From positions 124,001 to 188,000 of the forward strand of contig WWBZ02000015.1 in assembly GCA_011503125.2 (NCBI GenBank): DNA of 64,000 nt, written 5' to 3'. Each line of letters opens with the position of its first letter. Position 1 is the first letter of the stretch. A program made the translations under genes and the position numbers. The notes under the pieces were generated by a model. That model did no database searches, was not told where the DNA came from, and was given only the letters and a program-made list of their open reading frames with translations. This document shows, piece after piece, positions 56,133 to 64,000 of the stretch. The DNA is from Botryosphaeria dothidea (taxonomy: Eukaryota > Ascomycota > Dothideomycetes > Botryosphaeriales > Botryosphaeriaceae).

Positions 56133-58290
56133 CTTGGTGACGAACAGGCTTCTTCACTTGATCAGAATAATGGATTTGCCTTCATACGTGAATTGTCTCC
56201 CAGCGGGACTATTCTTCTTTTGTGCATACCGAAAGAAACTCAACTTAATGTGTACGAGTTCGTAAGTAGTCGCCCGGGCTGTTGCAGGCTATGGGCTGCC
56301 CTCCTGCGCCGCAGCACTATATCCTTCTCATCGGCAGTAATCATCAACTCCACTGATTTACCATGAAATACCTTACTGTCTGCAGCATTTACGGCAAGCA
56401 CGTAGTAGTAAGTAGTCGAGCATTATTGCAAATGCCTGTTTCTCAACAGGGCTCGGAAAAACAAAGACAAGTGAAAAAGTGAAGTGCTCATCGTCCTTCA
56501 CTTGGAAGTTTGATCAGTACTTAGGCCCGTGATAGCTGAGCCAACGGTGCCTCGTGCGGCCGTATTAAGAGGGTATCGCATATGACCTCTCGCCCGAAGA
56601 ATTCCGAGCCGATCGATAGGTCTCTGGTATACTTCCCGCTAGCGATCGACTGTAACAAGGCGGTGTCTCTGATCATTAATGGCTGGAATAGGGTGGTCTC
56701 TGATGGCTGAAACTGTATAGTGATTCTACCTAGCGATCCTCCCCGCTTGTCGACCCATCTCCTGTTCGCTATATCCCCTGAAATACTATATTCTTCTGTC
56801 CCATTTCTACGCTACACTCGCGGCGGGAGGAGAAAAACGCCGGTGCGTTGCCTGCATGGCTTTCGACGAACTACAGCCTACATGGCTTGGTGCTTGCTTC
56901 CTATATTTCGGCCTTCGCAACGCGAATCCCGATATTAAGAAGACCGACCGGCGTGTCTCGGAGATACCAGCTTGAAGTCTGGCAAATCTCTGGCGGAATG
57001 AGAGCTCCCAGGCACCAATTCCGTGGATTCGAACGCATCGCCCGGTGACATTCCCTGGCTCCGGTGATTCCGCGCTCATCGCATTTACTGTAATCGATCT
57101 GCGCTGGCGCTTATGTGCCATTGGATCTACTTGACTTGTAATCCTGCCCATTCCGTTTCCTCCCCTCATCATTCTTACCAGCAAACTGAAAAAAAAAAAA
57201 AAAGAGAAAACCTACTGCGGAGCTTCAGCCTTTTCGTCAGAGAATTGTCTCACCGGCTGAAAGTAACACGGCTGGGTTCTCTCAGACAAGTATATAGCAA
57301 CTGTCTGGATTCCGGCGGCTTCGGTCTGGTGAAGGCAAGGCTATTGATCTTCGAAAAAACTCATCTCACGCTGTAGGAAATATCATTTCTCCAACTGTGA
57401 TCTACCCAGCCTAAACGACCACCTATGCCGGGGACAATTAAGAAGTGGATAGTGTCAGCCAACTACTGGAAAACCTGCACCCTTTGGTGAGAAAAATTTG
57501 GCGGCATCCTCATTTACCACCAGGACCAGTCCGTGAAGCACGACCTCTCGATGTAATGCAGCTTCCTTGGCCACTCGTGCTATCATTGAGCGTACCGTGG
57601 ATATCTTTGCGTAGGTGCGTTCTTCCATTGATAGGTCCCCGGGCAGGACTAACGTGGATGAAGAGGTTGGTGCATCGCATCCGCTCCTTGCCGTGCTGAA
57701 GGATATCCCCGAGGATGGGGAGACCGTTGCAGCACTCGTGGCTTCGAACACCTTTGATGGCCAAGATTGTACAGACGATGGTCAAGTCGGTCACGGGGTT
57801 TCCGGTCGATCGTGTGCACGCTCGAGATCGTCACCTTGATTCTTTCCAAAAGTCCACTCTGATGGTCTCCTCGTGCCACTGAGTCTTGCTTTATGTACAC
57901 GGGCCTGGCCACGACCCTCCCCTCCCATCACACGTCCTGGCCATCGATACGGAAGTGGAGCGATGGGTTGGTCGACCGCTCACATGACCCCTCCCCCTCC
58001 CTCCGCGTCGGTGGCCACGCACATGGGCTTGGTCGACTGCTCGTTCATGCTGACACCCTCCTCTTCCTCGCGCTGAGCTTCCTTCAACACATCCGCTAGG
58101 TCCATCAAGATGAGCAGGCATGTCCTAGACTGCGTTTCCGTCAAGGGCTTGTCTCAGTCCTGACAAATGACCGTAGCAATTGCCGACCGTCGCTCCTAGA
58201 ACGCCTTTCCACAAGTAGAATGAAATTCCGCAGCCACTCGCTGGCCGTACCCTAGCCGCCTGGAGATCCTCAGCAGGCCTCGTTCTCAAT
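56133..58290. other. intergenic, no supported gene
   Basis: An A run (57188-57202) and short frames only. On the minus strand 57455-57800 has sensible stretches (DLSMEERTYAKISTVRSMI; LTIVCTILAIKGVRSHECC) in different frames, which might be exons of an unrecognised gene, but no joins are convincing. Confidence 0.4.
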
Positions 58291-58801
58291 TTATTCGTCC
58301 TCGGTCAGATTAATGGGATTTGAGTAGGTGCTCCTGGGCTCAGATTGCCGAGCAGACCGTGGAGGAGATGATGGGCGGACGGTGGAACGCCTTGACCAGA
58401 TATTAGTGGGCGCAGGTGGGGGGGGGGGGGAACAATTGCGTACCTGTTGGCGCGAGGCTGCGTGTGGTCGGGCCGCGAGGATCGTGAAGGCCGGGTGCGC
58501 CCGTGACTGACATTCTTCGTAAAATGATGGAATTTCATCAGTGTTGCTCGGATGTGGATGTGCCGCTTCTCGTCGTGGGTGATGCGGCGTTTGCACAGGG
58601 GACAGCGACGATGGCCTCTGCCGAACCAGCGGTTGCTGCATGCGGTCAGACGGCGCGGATGAGCTCGGACGCGAGGACTTACATGCAGGAGAGGTGGTAG
58701 CGGTGCTTGCAGGGCAGATGCCAACCCCGGCCGTAGTTCAAGTCGTCCAGACAGACGGCGCACTCGTTTGCCAGGTCGCTGCTGTCTGGAGGCTGGGGCA
58801 T
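58291..58801 (-). CDS. Small RING-H2 finger protein, three exons
   Basis: Minus strand, exons 58801-58683, 58635-58444 and 58390-58291, introns of 47 nt (GTAAGT...GCAG) and 53 nt (GTACGC...CAAG, with branch-like ctaat). The joined frame gives 136 residues ending INLTEDE. The first splice rebuilds a complete RING-H2: C14-x2-C17-x13-C31-x-H33-x2-H36-x2-C39-x11-C51-x2-C54. Such domains bind two zinc ions and recruit E2 ubiquitin-conjugating enzymes, so an E3 ligase role is likely. The C-terminus is basic, Ser/Pro/Arg-rich and without membrane segments. The C run in the second intron is spliced out. Substrate and name unknown. Confidence 0.85.
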
Positions 58802-59602
58802 CTTGATGTTGGTGACAGGAGGGGACGGCGACTTGACGAGCGGTGCGATGGATGCGCTAAGTGGAGCGAAGCTTGAGACGATTGACTGGGGCAGCGAGGG
58901 CGGAGGGTGTGCATGTGGAGAAGGTTGACGCGAGGTTGTCGGGGGCAGCCATCACTTGCTACTCGCCCACTACTCCAAAACGGGCTAGTGTCGCCACGCC
59001 CAGTTTTCGTTCGCGGTGGAAAAAAGAAAAGTAAAGCCATCGGGCGATGAAAGTAGTGTGCACGTGCGAACTGCCTGAATGCGTTAGCCAAGGTGCACCG
59101 TCGCCCATCCCTGGTGTGCGCTGCTCTTTCGGGCGGAGACGTTGACCCTGACCACGTGTGGGAATGTGATGTTTGACCCCACTGTCTCGCCATACATGTA
59201 CTGACCAAGTTGCTGGGACGAGAGGGAGATTTTGCAAAAGACTCTGGTAGGCCTATGAACAGAGAAAGCCCTGATGACTGAAGGAACATTATCGAAGGCT
59301 GCACGGGGGGGTAGAATGTACAAGCTTCTGCAACAAAGTTAAGGTTAAAAAGAATCAACCGGAAGAAAGAACGTGACTAAGCAAAGATTGGTAGGCAAAA
59401 AGTCTCGCCCACAGCGGTGGAAGTCAAATTCATCTCTTCCAAACGTCCGAGTTCGCCAGACCCAAGAAATCGCTTCTCGGGCAATATGGGGAGCGAATTC
59501 TCTGCGGTCCTCCTACCAGCGCATGCCCCACAGCGCATCGACCGGGCGTCCTGCTAACGCGGTAGAAACATCCCCCCCACCCCCCCCCCCCCCGCCCCCA
59601 CC

Positions 59603-59649
<47 letters not shown>

Positions 59650-60216
59650 TTTCGCTCCGTACAAACAACAATGCTGGGAAGCTATTTCGCAAGAGCGCCA
59701 GGAATATCTTCGAGATGGGGCCAGTGGGGCTAGCGGACCGTTCCGCTGGGATTCTTGTTACCACCAGAGACGCGCATATGGAACTAAAGGAGGTAGGGGC
59801 GCGTCGTTTTCGTCCATGGTGCTGCTTAGTGCAGGACTGTTTTTTTTTTAAAGGTAATCAGCGGCGTAGATGATAACGTGTCGCAGATAGCCCATGGACC
59901 TGCAACAGCCGGAGCACTATGCGAAGATGTGTAGCGAAAGGATCCAGCCTGATGTGGCATCCGTCCTCCTCTCTTGCTTTTCGTATAGTCAGAGCACAAG
60001 TGCTCCGGCCAAAACTCAGAAGGTCTTGTCTTGTTTATTGCGAACATTGATTTCTCTTATTTGATTTTGTATCCTTGCCGAAATTCAGAGCACACCACCA
60101 CACGGACAAATCGGAGCGCGCTTTTCTCCCTCTCCGTCAATGTGGCAGCGCTTCAGTCTGAAGTAGTGCCTTGCGATGTTCCGATGCACAGAGCTCGGAG
60201 CACAACTCACTCCCAT
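58802..60216. other. intergenic with a long C homopolymer
   Basis: No gene is supported. The sequence on either side of the C tract gives short frames only; the Pro or Gly runs in frames across it are artefacts of the tract. Confidence 0.45.
59572..59645. repeat. 74-bp near-pure C tract
   Basis: Cytosine run interrupted only by three A, one G and one T-type breaks near its left end (59579-59603), then about 42 C without interruption. The G-rich strand would form G-quadruplexes. Such runs are also error-prone in sequencing. Confidence 0.95.
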
Positions 60217-61912
60217 TCAGACACCTCGCGCGACCGGAGATGTGAGCTTACCGGGCGTTTTGGGGAACAACAAATGACCAGCCGTCTTGGGTAGAAACAC
60301 TTTATTCATGTCCATCGTGAGCTCCCTTGGACGCAATTTAGCAAAGCCTCTACCAAAAAACGAGGCCAGCTCATCGGGCATAGAGAGCACCCTGCTCAAA
60401 ATGTCAGTTCTGGAACAAGCCAGCTTCTGGATGACAAACTCACTCTTCGACTTTTGGTAGAGGCTTGAGAACTTGGAGAGCCTCGGGCGGATCACAAGCC
60501 ATCAAGTCTAGGATCGGTGTCCCCGGGTGAAGGCCGAGCGGCTGATCTGAGAAGAAGAGACAGAGCCACCTGAGGTCTAGTTTCTCGGGCCCCCCTCCAA
60601 GAAACATGTCCAATTTTAGACCCTGATCGAGGAGCATGGTGATTTTCTGCCCGGCTTTTGCCAAGGCTAGTTTCTAGCTCTTCAAACAGTTTGGTCTTGA
60701 TGGCTGGTCCCGCGAACCTGTTTGGTCTTTGGACGTTCCGTCGGCCTCGTGATGCGCCTGGTTGCCGTCGTCGCGAACGACTCCCTCCTTCTTCTTGCGC
60801 TTGTACCGAGCGTCCTTTTCGCGATTGTTGATCCTTTTCCTGGTAGTCACAGCTTCGTTGAAATTCCACGCAAACTGGACTAACTGCACAGCCAATGCAA
60901 AGCTGATGCTCGTGGAGAAACCTTGAGCGGCTTTTTTGAAACTTGCAGATATCTTGAACCATTCGTCCGAGGTGTGCAACGTCCTGCTCGACGGCTCTAT
61001 GGCCGTTTCACAGTCGGGTTTTGGCTGTAGTGCATCCTGGATGCTTGATATTGAAGCCGAGTTGGAGACCCTCGCAGATGCCACTGAAGCACCCGTAATC
61101 TGAAGTGCAACGGCTGTTGGGACGGAGCCTCGTTCCAGGCAGCAATGACTTCATCCGCACGCAAATCAGCCTTTTCTGCAGCCCCTCTGATGCAAGCCTC
61201 CCATTTCTTGCAGTCAGAATCGGCAGCCCACGATAGTCGTAAGTGGGATAGCCGGGAGACGCATGGTCGTCTTACCAAGAGGCCGCCGGACTTGAAGGGA
61301 GGCCTTTCGTGGTCTGATTGCCGCTACGTCTTTTACGTTTGGTCAGGGCGCCGGGTCGCAGGCAGCTTGGTGCGCACAATGGTCTGCTGATCCAGAAGAT
61401 CCGTGAGGCACGGCCTGACGAGGGCTTCGAGATACCTGAGTCGCAAACTCATTAAACTTGAAAGTGGTGTTTTCAGCCAAGTCGACATAACAAGCAGGCT
61501 GGAAGAATTGATTCGGCAAGCGAAATGATGCGGATGCCGCCGTCGTGATCGTCAGGCGCGGTACCATAATACAACTAAGTTGGATTAGCCTCTTCTACAC
61601 GAGGGAAGGACACATTGATAAGGGCACAATTAGTGGCTTACCGGTGTGAAGTAAAAGGGCGTGATCCATTGCACTTGGCCCTCCTCCACAACTAGCCGGT
61701 AGTTGTTGACGAGCGTCGCTATATTCCTCGCGACCATCTGCGCTTCGGTTTCAAGACCTGGCTCTACACCGAATATGTAGATCTTACCACTGTAGATGTC
61801 GGCAATGATCAAAGTCCAGTGGCCACCCGGTTTGTCGTCCAGTCTCGGATGCATAGAGTTGGCGATAACATTGTATGGCAGGACAAGCTGCTCCGCTTCG
61901 AGATTATGTTTG
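60217..61912 (-). pseudogene. Ulp1/C48-like protease gene, broken
   Basis: The 5' part, cut by the copia-3 LTR at 61913, reads LEAEQLVLPYNVIANSM and KPGGHWTLIIADIYSGKIY, the core of C48 cysteine proteases (SUMO/Ulp1 type, His of HW). The residue 17 after the His, normally the catalytic Asp, is Gly (IYIFGVEPG). A phase-0 intron (GTAAGC...TGTAG, 61641-61595) follows. Downstream segments in alternating frames (FFQPACYVDLAENTTFKF; YLEALVRPCLTDLLDQQTIV; WEACIRGAAEKADLRADEVI; EWFKISASFKKAAQGFSTSI; SKFSSLYQKSKSEFVIQKL) look like one long helical C-terminus joined by frameshifts. No Cys-Gly catalytic motif was found. GC content and codon use are normal, so decay is by indels and not by RIP. Confidence 0.7.
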
Positions 61913-62060
61913 TGTTGGTATGTTGATGAACAATGATGATCTATTGATGATTGGCATGAGGAGGAAGGGCGTAGGTGGCCCACCCTCCTTATATACGTAA
62001 GTAAGTGACTAAGCTATCTGGTGTTGCAAAAGCAATATGCAAAACACGTGATTTCCAACA
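61913..62060 (-). repeat. copia-3 3' LTR
   Basis: 148 bp, TGTTGGTATGTTG to GATTTCCAACA, with matching 6-bp inverted ends TGTTGG/CCAACA and a TATA-like ccttatatac near 61990 for minus-strand transcription. Confidence 0.85.
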
Positions 62061-62493
62061 CACCCCCTTCGCGTGGTGTCCGATCGGGTAGTGCGCGATA
62101 ATCTGCTTAGTATTGACCTTTAACAGTGTGAAAGGAACGTGATTACCGAAATATATAAATAAAATGGTGATAATCTGGTTTAAGCGGTGTATACGCTTAT
62201 AATCACTGTTATAGTAATGAGAGGCCTAAGCCTTGCATAAAGTGGGCGTGCTTTTGCTTTGTTAACGGCTTTGTAAGACCGTCTGCGATCATCTAAGCTG
62301 TTAGTGTCCATTTGAAGTGAACGTTGCCTGCTTGAGTCTCTTGCCTAAGCTAGTGGTGATGGATATCAACGTGACGAAGCTTCGTAACAAGCTTTCCGAC
62401 GTTCTCTTCCATAAGGCGGAGCGTCTGTATATTGTCACACTCGATCTAAACGAGGTGACCTGGCTCAAATTAGATGCCTCTGAAGAAGCGTTT

Positions 62494-63903
62494 CTACCAG
62501 TATGCTTGCTTAGCAGTCTCTAATAGAGCGAGGAGCTCTGCTTCCGTTGTTGAGGTCGTCACTATTGGTTGCTTGGAGGCTTTCCAGTCCACGGGTCCGT
62601 CGAACAGTATTATGAGTAATCCTTGGTAACTACGGCGTGTGGCCGTGTTATTTGCGAAGGATGCATCACTGCTAGGCACGAAGATGCGTTAATTATTTAC
62701 CACGTTGCCGTTATACATAATTGCGAGGTCCTTCGTGTTTACGAGATATTCTAGGAGGCGGTATATAAGATAGAGGTGTCGCTTAGAAGGGTTCGTTAAA
62801 TACGTAGAGAGGGCTGAGCAGGCGTGGCCTATATTAGGTCTCGTGCTAATAGCAGCGAACTGGGCAGATCCCATCTTACTCTAGAACGTGTGGATATCTT
62901 GAGGTGTTGCATGAGCCTCGTTATTTAGGGTAGGTGGGTCCTCTATCGGAAGAGGCGTAGCAACCGATAATTCTTTGACGTTATATTTAGCCCTAAGGCT
63001 GGTAAGGTATAACTCCTGTAATAGCCATAGCAGTTGCTTACTTCGATTACGGACGATTCGTAAAGCTAAGAACCACTAAACTTCTCCTATCTTACGTATC
63101 TCGTAGCGCTAAAAGAGGTCTTGTTCGAATACGTGCGCGAATGGCTTATCCTTCTTAGGAAAGGCCATAATAATATCGTCTACGAAGAAGAATATAAAGA
63201 GGTACTCGTTTACGTAGAGACATAGAGCATCTGGCACAGGCTTAAGTCCCAGGTCTTTAAGCGTGGCTTGAAAGTGCTTTTGCCACAACGCTGGCGACTC
63301 TTTAAGCCCATAGAGAGCTTTCTTAAGTAACAAGATCTTCCTATAAGGAAGTGTCATGCCTTCTAGTGCTCGGCAGAAGGTTGGTTGATCGAGAGGGACA
63401 TGAGGAAAGGCATTAACGACGTCGTATTGCCACATCTCGAGGTCGAATGCGTAGACAATCGCTATAAGCGTGCGAAAGATGCGGAAGGCAAGGGTAGCCG
63501 CATATGTGTCTTGGTAGGAGACTTGGAGGTCACCTCGTACGCATACTCGTGCCTTGATCTTAGTGAGATATCCCTTCTTATCGAATTTGTATTTGAAGAC
63601 CCATGTAAGAGGAATGACCTCTTTGTTGGCCTTGCGTGCTTGATCCTCGTCTACAACGATCCACACCCCCTTACTATTACCTTCCTGCAGCTTACGGTAG
63701 AGTGCTTAAAAGAGATAAGGCTTGAGTTGGTGTTTGAGGATGTCCTTATAGTAACGAGGCTCGGGCGGAAGGTCGTCCCGATGAATGCGTAGTAGAGGAG
63801 GAAGCTCCTCTAACTGATATGAGGGTGGAGGATCCTCGTGTGTAGTAGGTTGAGATGTTTGCTCGTAATTACCCGTAGGAGCGTGTTTAAGCAGTGTATA
63901 CAT
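62494..63903 (-). pseudogene. copia-3 Pol C-terminal half (RT, RNase H)
   Basis: RT is open over 63666-63109 (PLTWVFKYKFDKKGYLTKI, VCVRGDLQVSYQDTYAA, ALYGLKESPALWQKHF, catalytic FFFVDDIIMAF). After a stop-rich gap, RNase H follows in 62874-62494 (STRPNIGHACSALSTYL, SSDASFANNTATRRSYQG, TTSTTEAELLALL). A linker segment (63903-63706) precedes RT. Stops are TAG/TAA at Gln/Trp positions. Confidence 0.9.
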
Positions 63904-64000
63904 GCTCGCGGCGAGAAAGGTCTGCTCACAGTGAGCGTTACTGATAACCTTCGCGGCATGCGCAGCTCTTCTTCGATTCCTTGGACCTTCGATAATAAGG

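Larger units (their letters stand above)
61913..64000 (-). mobile_element. Ty1/copia element copia-3, 5' end outside window
   Basis: Minus-strand element running off the right edge: 3' LTR at 61913-62060, polypurine tract (complement of cacccccttc, 62061-62070), then RNase H, RT and the integrase-RT linker. It inserted into the Ulp1-like gene; the 5 bases left of the LTR (GTTTG) should recur beyond the window. RIP damage is moderate. Confidence 0.9.

Noticed and set aside
57445..57912. A gene on either strand around 57.5-57.9 kb
   Set aside because: Sensible peptides occur in three frames but no splice joins them convincingly.
59373..59873. Proline-rich (plus) or glycine-rich (minus) protein
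   Set aside because: The homopolymer tract is the only reason the frames are open.

Overview
The window is from a filamentous ascomycete (Pezizomycotina). Genes have very short introns (47-53 nt), there are fungal regulator families (Zn2Cys6, bZIP, F-box, NLR), and repeats decay by C-to-T/G-to-A change that turns Gln and Trp codons into TAG/TAA, the signature of repeat-induced point mutation (RIP). I cannot name the species. Roughly two thirds of the window is nested, decayed transposable elements; the rest is GC-richer, gene-poor islands.

Layout. 1-3084: 3' part of a Ty1/copia element with its 3' LTR. 3607-9333: full-length Tad1-like LINE (minus, 15-bp TSD). 9477-9935: 5'-truncated LINE copy. 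9949-10278: gypsy 3' end and LTR. 10999-12330: intact F-box gene. 12788-15671: complete hAT transposon (8-bp TSD, 15-bp TIRs). 15925-19392: a gypsy LTR, three copies of another LTR, a fourth LTR inside one of them, and a LINE-C fragment, mostly dated by 5-bp TSDs. 19393-26433: gene island with a bZIP factor (21769-22617) and a spliced Zn2Cys6 factor (from 23694). 26434-34842: copia LTRs, a second full-length LINE (27218-32769), the 3' end of a LINE-D and solo LTRs. 34843-35745: fragment of an NLR (NACHT) gene caught between two retroelements. 35746-53802: copia-2 copy A (minus), then LINE-C1 carrying copia-2 copy B, with two SINEs inserted (one in copia A, one in LINE-C1). 53803-60216: GC-rich island with a putative secreted protein and a three-exon RING-H2 gene. 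60217-61912: decayed Ulp1-like protease gene. 61913-64000: copia-3 element inserted into it.

The live-looking genes are single regulators (F-box, bZIP, Zn2Cys6, RING-H2) with no sign of a shared pathway or cluster. The most informative content is the element biology: a tRNA-headed SINE whose 3' end matches a resident LINE, RIP tracts with sharp edges inside single elements, and an insertion order that can be read from target-site duplications. All boundaries were read by eye; no similarity search was run.
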